Below, in pieces: positions 8,053 through 16,795 of a stretch of DNA of 64,000 nucleotides (position 1 is its first letter; each line of letters begins with the position of its first letter). The notes below the pieces were generated by a model, which ran no database searches, was not told the DNA's origin, and saw only the letters and a list, made by a program, of their open reading frames with translations. Source of the DNA: Nonomuraea spiralis (GTDB lineage: Bacteria; Actinomycetota; Actinomycetes; Streptosporangiales; Streptosporangiaceae); NCBI RefSeq assembly GCF_014648435.1, contig NZ_BMRC01000009.1, positions 124,001-188,000 of the forward strand, read 5' to 3'. A program made the position numbers and the translations under genes.

Positions 8053-10421
8053 TCAAACGCCTGTCCGTCATCCTGGCCGGCCTGTCCTGCCTGCTCGGCA
8101 TGATCACTCCGGCGCAAGCGGCGACCCCCGAGTTATCGGCGCACTTCAGCGTGCCCAGCGTGGACGGCACCCTCGACGGCTCCCTGCTGACCAGGTTGCT
8201 GGGCCTGATCGACCTGGCCGAGTCCGGCTCGACCCTGCGCGTGGCGACGTACGTGCTGGAACTCCGGGTCGTCAAGGACAAGCTCGTGGCGGCCCACGCC
8301 CGCGGGGTCGACGTACGGGTGGTGTCCGAGGGGTCCGATCACGACCCGCTGCTCGACGAGCTGGCCGCCGCCGGCGTGCCCGTCACGCTGTGCGACATGG
8401 GCTGCAACGGCCCGGACACCGACATCAACCACCACAAGTTCTTCGTGTTCAGCCGGCTCACGGACGGCAGGACCGACGTGGTCGTACAGAGCTCGCAGAA
8501 CCTCAGCCCCGAGAACGGCCTCCACCAGAACATGTTGATCAGCTCGGGCGACGCCGGGCTGGCCGAGGGCTACCGGCAGGTGTTCGACACGCTGGTCTCC
8601 CGGGTGCGGACCACGTGGCGGGCGCCGTTCACCGCCACCAGCGGCAAGGTCACGGTGTGGATGGAGCCCCGCGACACCGCCTACGACCAGGCCACGTACG
8701 GCAGCGCCGACCTGGTCGCGGCCATGATCCGCGACGTGGGCTGCCCCGGCACGATCCGCGTGGTGCAGTCGCAGTTCGCCACGGACCGGCCGCTGGTCAT
8801 CGCCGAGCTCAAGGCGAAGAAGCAGCAGGGGTGCACCGTCCAGGTGCTCGTCTCCGAGGGCAACCAGACGGTCGCGACCGCCCAGGAGCTCGCGAAGGGC
8901 GGGATCGTGGTGAACACCTACCGGCCCGGCGGCTGCCGCTACCCGGCCGGCGGCACCTGCGAGGCCGACGGCCTCCACTCGAAGATCATCCTGGTGGACG
9001 GGCCGTCGGCGGCGGCGGGCGGCGCCCAGCGGCGCTACGCCTACACCGGCTCCCACAACCTCAATCGCGGCTCCCTGACCGCCTCGGACGACTCCTTCGT
9101 CCGCATCGACGACGCGGCGGTCTACGCGGCCTACGACGCGGACTTCACCGCCATGCTCGACGAGGTGATCAAGTTCGTCCCCGCGGCCTACCCGCGAGCC
9201 GTGCTCCAGATGGCCGCCAACGGGCCCGACGACCAGCGAGCGCCCAGGGCGGCCGCCATGCGCGCCGGGTACACGGCGGTGACCTGGGAGGACGACCGCG
9301 ACCGTGCCTCGGTCGACGGCACCGAGGTCTACGCGCGCATCTACCGCGACGGGCAGTCGGTGACCGGCCCCGTGAAGGTCTCGATGGGCGGGGTCGGCTG
9401 CGCCACCGGCTGGAACCACGTGCAGCCGTCGGCCGGCGTCGACGACGCGGGCAACGCCTACGTCGCCTGGGCCGAGGACGGCGACTGCCGGGGCGAGCAC
9501 AACATCGCGGTGCGAAGGCTCTCGCCGTCGGGCACGCTGAGCGCGGCGGTCTGGGCGAACAACCCGCAGTGGAGCGGCGACCAGACCCGGCCGAGGATCG
9601 CGGTCCGGGGCGACGGCGGGTTCACGGTGGTCTGGGAGGACGCGCCGACCGGGACGGTCCGCGCGGCCGGCTACGCCTCCCTGACCTCCCGGACCTTCGG
9701 GCCGCTCCAGGTGGCCACGGGGGACCGGCCGGACGTGGCCGTCGACGGCGCCGGCACCGCGACCGTGGTCTGGCAGCAGGCCCCCGACGTGTACGGCAGG
9801 CGGATCTCGGCCACCGGCACGACGGTCGCGCCCGCCACGAAGATCAACACCAACGCGGCCGGCCAGCACCTGGCGCCGGCGGTGGCGACGACCCCGGGCG
9901 GCGAGAGCGTCGTCGTCTGGAGCGACAACGTGGCGGTCACCGGCGGCGACGTGACGACCGTGTGGCGGGTCCGGATGCGGGGACTCACGCCCTCCCTGGG
10001 CGGACGGTTCGCGGAGACCCCCGTCGCGTACGGGAAGTTCGCGCCGAACACGGTCTCCGACGGCGGCAAGGAGTACCCGCCGCTCTGCGGGAAGGTCGGA
10101 ACGGCGGACCGGTGCGCGGTCCAGGGATCGCCGTCCGTCGCCGTCGACGACTCCGGGCGGTTCGTCGTCGGCTGGACCGAATCCGACATGTGGAACAGCG
10201 GCCGCTCCTACGAGGTGTACGCCCGCGGCTTCAACGCCGACGGGACGACGACCGGCCGGTTCCCCTGCGAGCGCATGAACCCGAACACGGCCGGAGACCA
10301 GTCGGGCACCGCCGTCGCCGCCGACGCCGCCGGATTCCACCTCTTCTACGCCGAGGACTTCGACGTCAACGGATACGCCGACGTCGTGGCGAGGACGAGC
10401 TTCACCAACACCGGCTTCTGA
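8049..10421 (+). CDS. Secreted phospholipase D-like protein with C-terminal beta repeats
   Basis: A signal peptide ending near PAQA is followed by a two-motif phospholipase D fold. The second motif is canonical (H310, K312, D317 in HSKIILVDG, then SHNLNRGS). The first (H128-H129-K130, HHKFFVFS, then SQNLS) lacks the usual aspartate. From about residue 400 the protein contains several repeats built on VxWxxD (VTWEDD, VAWAED, VVWEDA, VVWQQA, VVWSDN, VGWTES), suggesting a beta-propeller-like binding region. It is translationally coupled to the GH20 gene, an unusual partnership. Codon 29 is TTA, the rare bldA-dependent leucine codon. Substrate (phospholipid or nucleic acid) is unknown. Confidence 0.83.
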   Translation: MIKRLSVILAGLSCLLGMITPAQAATPELSAHFSVPSVDGTLDGSLLTRLLGLIDLAESGSTLRVATYVLELRVVKDKLVAAHARGVDVRVVSEGSDHDPLLDELAAAGVPVTLCDMGCNGPDTDINHHKFFVFSRLTDGRTDVVVQSSQNLSPENGLHQNMLISSGDAGLAEGYRQVFDTLVSRVRTTWRAPFTATSGKVTVWMEPRDTAYDQATYGSADLVAAMIRDVGCPGTIRVVQSQFATDRPLVIAELKAKKQQGCTVQVLVSEGNQTVATAQELAKGGIVVNTYRPGGCRYPAGGTCEADGLHSKIILVDGPSAAAGGAQRRYAYTGSHNLNRGSLTASDDSFVRIDDAAVYAAYDADFTAMLDEVIKFVPAAYPRAVLQMAANGPDDQRAPRAAAMRAGYTAVTWEDDRDRASVDGTEVYARIYRDGQSVTGPVKVSMGGVGCATGWNHVQPSAGVDDAGNAYVAWAEDGDCRGEHNIAVRRLSPSGTLSAAVWANNPQWSGDQTRPRIAVRGDGGFTVVWEDAPTGTVRAAGYASLTSRTFGPLQVATGDRPDVAVDGAGTATVVWQQAPDVYGRRISATGTTVAPATKINTNAAGQHLAPAVATTPGGESVVVWSDNVAVTGGDVTTVWRVRMRGLTPSLGGRFAETPVAYGKFAPNTVSDGGKEYPPLCGKVGTADRCAVQGSPSVAVDDSGRFVVGWTESDMWNSGRSYEVYARGFNADGTTTGRFPCERMNPNTAGDQSGTAVAADAAGFHLFYAEDFDVNGYADVVARTSFTNTGF

Positions 10422-10519
10422 GACGCCCATCGAGACCCTGACCCCCACCCCCCCGACGCCGTCCTTCGGCTCGCAGACGGCTTGCGGACGAGACGGCATC
10501 TAGAGAAAAGGAAATCCCC

Positions 10520-11767
10520 ATGCGCCTGCGTATGGCATTGGCCGCCGCCCTGGCGATGACCGTGGCCGGTTGTGGCTCCGGCAGCGACACCACCAGCACC
10601 AAGCCCGGAAAAGTCACGATCAGCTACGCGATCTGGGAGAAGAACGACCAGCCCAGCACGCAGAAGATCATCGACGCCTTCCAGAAGAAGCACCCCGACG
10701 TCACGGTCAAGCTTGAGATCACCCCGTGGGACCAGTACTGGACCAAGCTCCAGACCGCGGCCAGCGGCGGCGCGGCCCCCGACGTCTTCTGGATGAACAG
10801 CCTCAACGTCCGCATGTACGCCAAGGGCGGCGTGATCGCCCCCATCGACAACGCCGACGTCGGCGCCTTCCCGCAGGCGATCGTGGACGGCTACCGCTAC
10901 GACGGCAAGCTGTACGGCCTGCCGCGCGACGTCGGCGTCCCCGTGCTCTGGTACGACAAGGAGCTCTTCGACAAGGCCGGCGTCAAGTACCCGACCGCCG
11001 ACTGGACCTGGGACGACCTCAAGGCCGCCGCCAAGAAGCTGACCGACCCGGCCAAGAAGCAGTACGGCCTGCTGGCCCCCCTGTGGGACCAGGGTGGTTT
11101 CTACCCCACGATGGTCCAGGCCGGCGGCCACGTCATCTCCGCCGACGGCAAGAAGTCGGGCTTCGACGAGCCCGGTTCCATCCAGGGCCTGGAGTTCTGG
11201 ACCGACATGATCAACAAGGACAAGGTCGCGCCGCCCGTCCAGGTGACCACCGACACCAACCCCGTACAGCTGTTCATGACCGGCAAGTACGGCATGTACT
11301 ACGGCGGCTCCTGGCTCGCCACCACGTTCAAGGCCAACACCGAGCGCGGCGACAAGGTCGACGTGGCGCCGCTGCCCAAGGGGCCGGTGCAGGAGGCCGT
11401 CATCCTGCTCGGCCTGGCCAACTCCGTCTCGGCCAAGAGCGAGCACCCGGCCGAGAGCCTGGAGTTCGCCACGTTCCTCTCCTCCGAGGAGGCCGAGAAG
11501 ATCCTCAGCGACTCCGGCGGCGCCTCGGTCTCCTCCCGGGCGGGCACCCAGGACGGCTGGTTCAACTCCTTCCCGAACTACCGCCTGAAGGAGACGTTCG
11601 ACGCCTCGATCCCGAACGGCGTGCCGTACCCCGTCTCCCTCGACACCGCCAAGTGGCAGGACGTGCAGAACAAGGTCCTGGCCGACGCCTGGGCGGGCAA
11701 GCGGGCGACCGCGGACGCGGCCAAGGAGATCGCCACGCAGATGAACGAGATCCTGGCCAAGGAGTAG
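10520..11767 (+). CDS. ABC sugar transporter, solute-binding lipoprotein
   Basis: A 415-residue family 1 solute-binding protein with a short lipoprotein signal peptide (lipobox VAGC, cysteine about residue 18), then ISYAIWEKNDQPSTQKIIDAF and DVFWMNSLNVRMYAKGG. It resembles the binding protein at 622-1896 in length and layout, so the window holds two parallel importers. The GH20 upstream suggests uptake of beta-GlcNAc-containing oligosaccharides such as chitin or glycan fragments. The next permease begins 3 nt after its stop. Confidence 0.93.
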   Translation: MRLRMALAAALAMTVAGCGSGSDTTSTKPGKVTISYAIWEKNDQPSTQKIIDAFQKKHPDVTVKLEITPWDQYWTKLQTAASGGAAPDVFWMNSLNVRMYAKGGVIAPIDNADVGAFPQAIVDGYRYDGKLYGLPRDVGVPVLWYDKELFDKAGVKYPTADWTWDDLKAAAKKLTDPAKKQYGLLAPLWDQGGFYPTMVQAGGHVISADGKKSGFDEPGSIQGLEFWTDMINKDKVAPPVQVTTDTNPVQLFMTGKYGMYYGGSWLATTFKANTERGDKVDVAPLPKGPVQEAVILLGLANSVSAKSEHPAESLEFATFLSSEEAEKILSDSGGASVSSRAGTQDGWFNSFPNYRLKETFDASIPNGVPYPVSLDTAKWQDVQNKVLADAWAGKRATADAAKEIATQMNEILAKE

Positions 11768-11770
11768 CCG

Positions 11771-12703
11771 ATGGTGCTGACCGAGGAACGGGCCGCCGCC
11801 GCCAAGGCGGCGGCCCCGCCGGGGCGGCCCGCGCGGCGCGACTGGCTCTGGGGGTACGGGCTGATCGCGCCCATGGCCCTCGGGCTGGCCGTGTTCTACC
11901 TGTGGCCGATCGTCCAGACGCTCTATCTCAGCTTCACCGAGTCCGGCGTGTTCGGCGGGCAGACGTGGGTGGGCCTCGACAACTTCGCCGAGCTCCTCGG
12001 CGACGACGAGATGATCGGCGCCCTGCGCAACACGCTGCTCTACTCCGTGCTCGTGCTGATCGGGGTGCCGCTGTCGATCGTGATCGCGGCGCTGCTCAAC
12101 GTCCCGGGGCTGCGCGGGCTCGGCTTCTACCGCACGCTGTACTTCCTGCCGGTGGTCACCATGCCCGCGGCCGTCGGCCTGACCTGGCGTTACCTGTACA
12201 ACGGCGACTTCGGGCTGATCAACTACCTGCTCGCCCAGGTGGGGATCGACGGGCCTTACTGGGTGTCCGACCCCGACTTCGCGATCTACGCGGTCGCGGT
12301 GGTCGGGATCTGGACCTCGCTCGGCTACAACGCGGTGTTGTTCCTGGCCGGGTTGCAGGGGATCCCCAAGCACTACTACGAGGCCGCCTCGATCGACGGC
12401 GCGGGCAAACTGCGGCAGTTCTTCCGCATCACGCTGCCGCTGCTCACGCCCACCACGTTCTTCGTCATGGTGATCACGCTGATCAACGCCCTCCAGGTGT
12501 TCGACCTGGTCTACCTCATGATCGACATCAAGAGCCCGGCGCTGGCGGGCAGCCGCACGATCGTCTACCTCTTCTACGAGCAGGGCTTCGTGCAGAACAG
12601 CCGTGGCTACGCCGCCGCGATCGCGGTGGTGCTGCTGGCGCTGATCCTCCTGCTGACCGCCGTCCAGTTCAGGCTGCAGAGGCGGTGGGTCCACTATGAG
12701 TAG
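11771..12703 (+). CDS. Carbohydrate ABC transporter permease (MalF type)
   Basis: A 310-residue inner-membrane permease beginning with an Ala/Pro-rich cytoplasmic tail and then WLWGYGLIAPMALGLAVFYL. The EAA loop KHYYEAASIDGAGKLRQFF is present. It follows the binding lipoprotein by 3 nt and overlaps the second permease by 8 nt. It forms half of the sugar channel; the ATPase must be supplied from elsewhere in the genome. Confidence 0.93.
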   Translation: MVLTEERAAAAKAAAPPGRPARRDWLWGYGLIAPMALGLAVFYLWPIVQTLYLSFTESGVFGGQTWVGLDNFAELLGDDEMIGALRNTLLYSVLVLIGVPLSIVIAALLNVPGLRGLGFYRTLYFLPVVTMPAAVGLTWRYLYNGDFGLINYLLAQVGIDGPYWVSDPDFAIYAVAVVGIWTSLGYNAVLFLAGLQGIPKHYYEAASIDGAGKLRQFFRITLPLLTPTTFFVMVITLINALQVFDLVYLMIDIKSPALAGSRTIVYLFYEQGFVQNSRGYAAAIAVVLLALILLLTAVQFRLQRRWVHYE

Positions 12704-13505
12704 GCGCTGGATCGTGCACGCCGTGCTGCTCGCCGGCGGGCTGATCATGATCACGCCGTTCGTCTGGCAGCTCGTGGTCTCGCTGCAGACGATGACCGAG
12801 TCGATGCGGGTGCCGCCCACGGTGGTCCCCTCCTGGCAGTGGCACAACTTCGCCGACGTGTTCCGGACCGTGCCGCTCGGGCGGCAGTTCCTCAACACCG
12901 TGATCGTCACCGTGGCGGTGACCGCCGGGCAGCTGCTGCTGTGCTCGCTGGCGGCCTTCGCGTTCGCGCGGCTGGAGTTCCCCGGGCGCGGGGCGGTCTT
13001 CATGTTGTTCCTGGCCGTGCTGATGGTGCCGGGCGAGCTGTTCCTGCTCCCGCGGTACCAGATCATGCAGGAGCTCGGCTGGCTCGACACCCTCCAGGCG
13101 CTCATCGCCCCAGGGGTCTTCGGGGCCTTCGGCACGTTCCTGCTGCGGCAGTTCTTCAAGACCCTGCCCAAGGAGCTGGACGAGGCGGCGCGCCTGGACG
13201 GCGCCAACCCGCTGCAGATCTACTGGTGGATCATGCTCCCGCTGGTGCGGCCCGGCCTGCTGGCGCTCGGGCTGCTGACCGTCATGTGGTCCTGGAGCAG
13301 CCTGCTCTGGCCGCTGGTGGTCAACACCGACCCGGAGATGATGACGCTCTCCGCCGGGCTGGCCTCGCTGCGCGGCCAGTACCTGACCAACTACCCGATC
13401 CTCTTCGCCGGGTCCGTCGTCGCCTCGCTGCCCGTGATCGTTCTCTTCGTGGTCATGCAACGGCAGCTGATCGCCGGGATCGCGTTCACCGGCTCGAAGG
13501 GCTGA
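12696..13505 (+). CDS. Carbohydrate ABC transporter permease (MalG type)
   Basis: A 269-residue MalG-type permease with EAA loop ELDEAARLDGANPLQIYWW. Its start overlaps the preceding permease, so it is translated with it. It completes the second importer set (binding protein plus two permeases). A secreted phosphatase gene follows after a short AT-rich gap (CTATATCACCTATCTAGG). Confidence 0.93.
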   Translation: MSRRWIVHAVLLAGGLIMITPFVWQLVVSLQTMTESMRVPPTVVPSWQWHNFADVFRTVPLGRQFLNTVIVTVAVTAGQLLLCSLAAFAFARLEFPGRGAVFMLFLAVLMVPGELFLLPRYQIMQELGWLDTLQALIAPGVFGAFGTFLLRQFFKTLPKELDEAARLDGANPLQIYWWIMLPLVRPGLLALGLLTVMWSWSSLLWPLVVNTDPEMMTLSAGLASLRGQYLTNYPILFAGSVVASLPVIVLFVVMQRQLIAGIAFTGSKG

Positions 13506-13545
13506 TCCGCTTTTCTCCCGCTATATCACCTATCTAGGAGTATGT

Positions 13546-15297
13546 ATGTCTTCGTTCCGCAAGTGGATTGTTGTCGCCTTAGGCGTCACTCTGGCCTCAA
13601 CAGCCTCACCGCCGGCACTGGCCCAGCCGAAGCCCGTGGACGTGCAACTGCTGTCCCTGACCGACTTCCACGGCTACATCACCCCGCAGAGCAACGCCAC
13701 CGACGGCACCATCAAGGACCCGCAGGGGAACACCCTGGTGGTGGGTGGCGCGCCGTACGTGGCGGCGCACCTGAACAAGCTCCGGGAGGGTCGTAAGAAC
13801 ACGATCACGTTCGCCAGCGGTGACAACTTCAGCGGCTGGCCGACCGAGGTGTCGTACCACGCCGACGAGCCCACGATCGAGTTCCTGAACAAGATCAAGG
13901 TGGAGTTCACCGCGGTCGGGAACCACGAGCTGGACCGCTCCCTGGGGTTCCTGCGCGACCACATGGGCAAGGGCGAGTGCTTCGGCGAGATCGGGCTCGA
14001 CAGCTGCTTCGCCGACTCCGACGGCAAGCAGTTCGCCGGCGCCGACTTCACCATCTCCACGGCCAACATCGCCCGGAAGGGCGACACCGAACCGGTGCTC
14101 CCGCCGTACGTGATCAAGCGTTTCCAGGGCATCCCCGTCGGGTTCATCAACCTGACCACGCCCACCACGGTGGACGGCTCCACCTCCTACCAGCCGGCGC
14201 TGGACAACCTGCCGCTGGTGGAGACGGCCAACAAGTACGCCGCCATCCTCAAGAAGCGTGGCGTCAAGGCCATCGTCGCCAACGTGCACGAGGGCGGCAA
14301 GGCCGGGGAGGACTACACCGGCTGCGGTGACCAGAAGGCCGGGCCCATCTGGGACTTCGCCAAGAACGCCTCGCCCGACATCGACGCCATCGTCACCGGC
14401 CACTGGCACTGGTACTTCAACTGCTCGATCCCCGACCCGGCCGGCAGCCCCCGCCCGGTCGTCGAGGCCGCCAACCACGGCCGCCTCATCAGCGAGGTCA
14501 ACCTGAAGCTCGACCGGCGTACCCGTGACGTCATCAGGTCCGAGACCACCGCGGCCAACCACCCCGTGACCCGCGACATCGCCCCCGACCCCACCATGGT
14601 GAAGCTGGTCGACTACTGGAACGCCAAGCAGAAGGAGACCTACGCCAAGCCGTACGGGACCATCACCGGCGATCTCACCAGGACGCGTGACGCCACCGGG
14701 CAGAGCACGCTCGGCAACACCGTGGCCGACGTGGCGTACTTCGACTCGCAGCAGACCCCGGGCGGCAAGGCCGACCTGGCCATGGTGGCCGTGGCGCCGT
14801 CCAAGGGCTCCAACTCGCTGCGCGGCGACCTGAAGTTCGCCAAGGGCACGAACCCCGCCGACAGCGACGGCCAGGTGCTCATGGGCGAGTCGTGGGCGGC
14901 GTGGGGCTACGCCAACCCGGTGCTCACGGTCTCGGTCACGGGCGCGCAGGTGGAGCAGGCCCTTGAGCAGCAGTGGCAGACGCAGGCCGACGGCACCGTG
15001 AAGTTCGCCCCGCTGGCCGTGTCCGGGAACGTGCGCTTCTCCTACTCCCCGAACAAGCCTGTGGGGGACCGGATCAACCCGGCCGACGTGATCGTCAACG
15101 GGCAGCCGCTCGACACCGGCAGGACGTACCGGCTCGCGGCGCTGGCGTACACGCTGATCGGCGCCGACGGCTACACCGCCTTCGCCGGGTACACCGACGC
15201 GGTGCGCGGCGAGCGCGACTACGAGGCCATGCGCGCCTACCTGCGGCAGGGGCCGGTGACCCCGCCCGCCCTGAACCGGGCGGTGCCGCTGACGTAG
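13546..15297 (+). CDS. Secreted 5'-nucleotidase/UshA-like metallophosphatase
   Basis: A signal peptide ends at PALAQP (about residue 26). The metallophosphatase domain has the metal-binding motifs LTDFHGYI, SGDNFSGWP, VGNHELDRS and GHWHWYFNC, followed by a 5'-nucleotidase C-terminal domain (LANTVAD-like LGNTVADVAYF; GADGYTAFAGY). It probably releases phosphate and nucleosides from extracellular nucleotides. The ATG follows TAGGAG at a 5-nt gap. Codon 12 is TTA, as in the phospholipase D-like gene, a possible sign of bldA control. It lies 40 nt after the ABC permease and may be its own transcription unit. Confidence 0.9.
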   Translation: MSSFRKWIVVALGVTLASTASPPALAQPKPVDVQLLSLTDFHGYITPQSNATDGTIKDPQGNTLVVGGAPYVAAHLNKLREGRKNTITFASGDNFSGWPTEVSYHADEPTIEFLNKIKVEFTAVGNHELDRSLGFLRDHMGKGECFGEIGLDSCFADSDGKQFAGADFTISTANIARKGDTEPVLPPYVIKRFQGIPVGFINLTTPTTVDGSTSYQPALDNLPLVETANKYAAILKKRGVKAIVANVHEGGKAGEDYTGCGDQKAGPIWDFAKNASPDIDAIVTGHWHWYFNCSIPDPAGSPRPVVEAANHGRLISEVNLKLDRRTRDVIRSETTAANHPVTRDIAPDPTMVKLVDYWNAKQKETYAKPYGTITGDLTRTRDATGQSTLGNTVADVAYFDSQQTPGGKADLAMVAVAPSKGSNSLRGDLKFAKGTNPADSDGQVLMGESWAAWGYANPVLTVSVTGAQVEQALEQQWQTQADGTVKFAPLAVSGNVRFSYSPNKPVGDRINPADVIVNGQPLDTGRTYRLAALAYTLIGADGYTAFAGYTDAVRGERDYEAMRAYLRQGPVTPPALNRAVPLT

Positions 15298-15306
15298 AAC
15301 CGTCCT

Positions 15307-15331
15307 TGCGGGGGAGCTCGGCCCCCCCGCA
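15307..15331 (+). terminator. GC-rich stem-loop after the 5'-nucleotidase gene
   Basis: TGCGGGGG pairs perfectly with CCCCCGCA across a 9-nt loop, starting 9 nt after the stop codon. There is no T-run, which is common for actinomycete terminators. Confidence 0.6.
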
Positions 15332-15367
15332 CGGAAATGCCCCTCTCCGGTCATCGTACGTTCTGAT

Positions 15368-15404
15368 GTATACGCCGTAAACGTCTGTGGTTTACTGTGT
15401 ATAC
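15368..15404. promoter_or_regulatory. 37-bp nested palindrome upstream of the alpha/beta hydrolase gene
   Basis: The layout is GTATAC, 3 nt, GTAAAC, 7 nt, GTTTAC, 3 nt, GTATAC, so two half-site words are mirrored exactly about one centre. It ends 27 nt before the hydrolase start. This strongly suggests a dimeric or double-dimer repressor site (TetR or GntR type), but no regulator gene adjoins it. Confidence 0.6.
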
Positions 15405-15431
15405 GTCAGGACGCGACGGGGAGGGGCTTCG

Positions 15432-16556
15432 ATGGTGTCCGGGAACGGACGACGGCGGTGGGTGTGGATCACGGGCCTGGCGGTCGTGATGGTCCTGGTC
15501 GCGGCGACGGGGATCGGGGCCTGGTTCGGCAGCGAGCAGTCGATCGGGGTCGTCCACTACGGCACCGGCAACGCCGAGGTCCTCGCCGTACGGGGTGACC
15601 TGGTGACGCTCGCGCAGACGCCGGAGACCGGGAAGCCGGGCACGTACTGGCTGGAGTGGACCGGCTCGTACGCGATGCTCGGCGACATCGTGTCCCGCGC
15701 GCCGGGCCGGGTGACGCGCAAGGTGCTGCGCGGTTCGACGCCCTCGGTGGGCACGCCCGGCCACTTCGGCAACGTGCCCCCCGGTGATCCCCAGGTGGCC
15801 TGGGGGATCGGCTACACGGAGATCATGGTGCCCACCGAGCTGGGGCCCGCGCCGGCCTGGTACGTGCCCGGCAAGGGCGACACCTGGGTCGTCGCCGTCC
15901 ACGGCCAGAACGGGCGGCGCAAGGCCGAGCTGAAGGTCCTGCCCGTCGTGCACCGGCTGGAGCTGCCGTTCCTGGACATCAGCTACCGCAACGACGAAGG
16001 CGCCCCGCCCTCGCCCGACGGGCTGCTGCACCTGGGCGACTCCGAATGGCGCGACCTGGAGGCCGCCCTGCGCCAGGCGCGGACGATGGGCGCCCGCCGG
16101 TTCGTCCTGTACGGCACCTCGATGGGCGGCCAGGTCATCGGGCAGTTCCTGGGCCGGTCGCCGCTCGCGGGACTGGTCGACCGGGTCGTCATGGACGCGC
16201 CCATGATCGACGTGGGAATGACCGCCGAACAGGGCGCCAGGAACTTCCACGCGCCCGCCTTCATCGGGAGCCTCGCGAACCAGGTCGCCCGGTGGCGTAC
16301 CGGCGTCGACCCGGACAGGCTCAGCCTGATCCGGCATCCGCCGCGGACCCGGCCGCCGCTCCTGCTGATCCACACCGTCCCCGACACCGAGCACCCGATC
16401 CAGGAGGCGTACGGTCTCGTGGCCGTGGGCAGGCGGCTGGGCTGGGAGATCCGGTTCGAGCCGTTCGAGCAGGGCGCGCACACGGAGGCGTGGAACGTGG
16501 ACCGCGCTCGCTACGAACGCCTCGTCGGCGACTTCCTGACCCCGAGTGCCCCGTGA
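15432..16556 (+). CDS. Membrane-anchored alpha/beta hydrolase
   Basis: The ATG at 15432 is preceded by GGGGAGGGG and starts a protein whose residues 8-30 form one membrane helix (WVWITGLAVVMVLVAATGIG). The alpha/beta hydrolase nucleophile elbow is YGTSMGGQ, with HTVPDTEHPI and QGAHTEAW supplying plausible acid and histidine residues. The domain should face outside. A single-gene unit controlled by the 37-bp palindrome is likely. Substrate unknown; related proteins are annotated as esterases or lysophospholipase-like enzymes. Confidence 0.8.
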   Translation: MVSGNGRRRWVWITGLAVVMVLVAATGIGAWFGSEQSIGVVHYGTGNAEVLAVRGDLVTLAQTPETGKPGTYWLEWTGSYAMLGDIVSRAPGRVTRKVLRGSTPSVGTPGHFGNVPPGDPQVAWGIGYTEIMVPTELGPAPAWYVPGKGDTWVVAVHGQNGRRKAELKVLPVVHRLELPFLDISYRNDEGAPPSPDGLLHLGDSEWRDLEAALRQARTMGARRFVLYGTSMGGQVIGQFLGRSPLAGLVDRVVMDAPMIDVGMTAEQGARNFHAPAFIGSLANQVARWRTGVDPDRLSLIRHPPRTRPPLLLIHTVPDTEHPIQEAYGLVAVGRRLGWEIRFEPFEQGAHTEAWNVDRARYERLVGDFLTPSAP

Positions 16557-16587
16557 GCCTGTCCGGTCCGCTCACCGGTCATTCGGG

Positions 16588-16646
16588 TGGTTATGACCAA
16601 ATTTGTCAATATGATCACGCTATTCCCATAGATCACTTCATAACCA
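16588..16646 (+). promoter_or_regulatory. Putative promoter flanked by a 9-bp inverted repeat, upstream of the P450 gene
   Basis: TGGTTATGA (16588-16596) and its exact complement TCATAACCA (16638-16646) flank a sigma-70-like promoter: TTGTCA at 16603-16608 and CATAGA at 16627-16632, 18 nt apart. The half-sites are about 50 bp centre to centre, near five helical turns. This could be a regulator site or a looped operator for the RiPP cluster. Confidence 0.4.
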
Positions 16647-16795
16647 GGAACGGGAGTTCTTAGCTATACACTGCGGGCTGTTCCTGATTTTGCGTCGCCG
16701 GTCCGGTATGGGCGGGCGATGCCGTTCTCCTGGCGGGGCGCACCTGCGCCGCCTGCGTGTACACCCGATTCACGGATGGCATGGGGCAGGTGGGG

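Noticed and set aside
10346..13207. A 953-codon minus-strand open frame across the second ABC set
   Set aside because: The plus strand holds lipoprotein and permease genes with clear signals; the minus frame is an Arg/Gly/Val-rich shadow.
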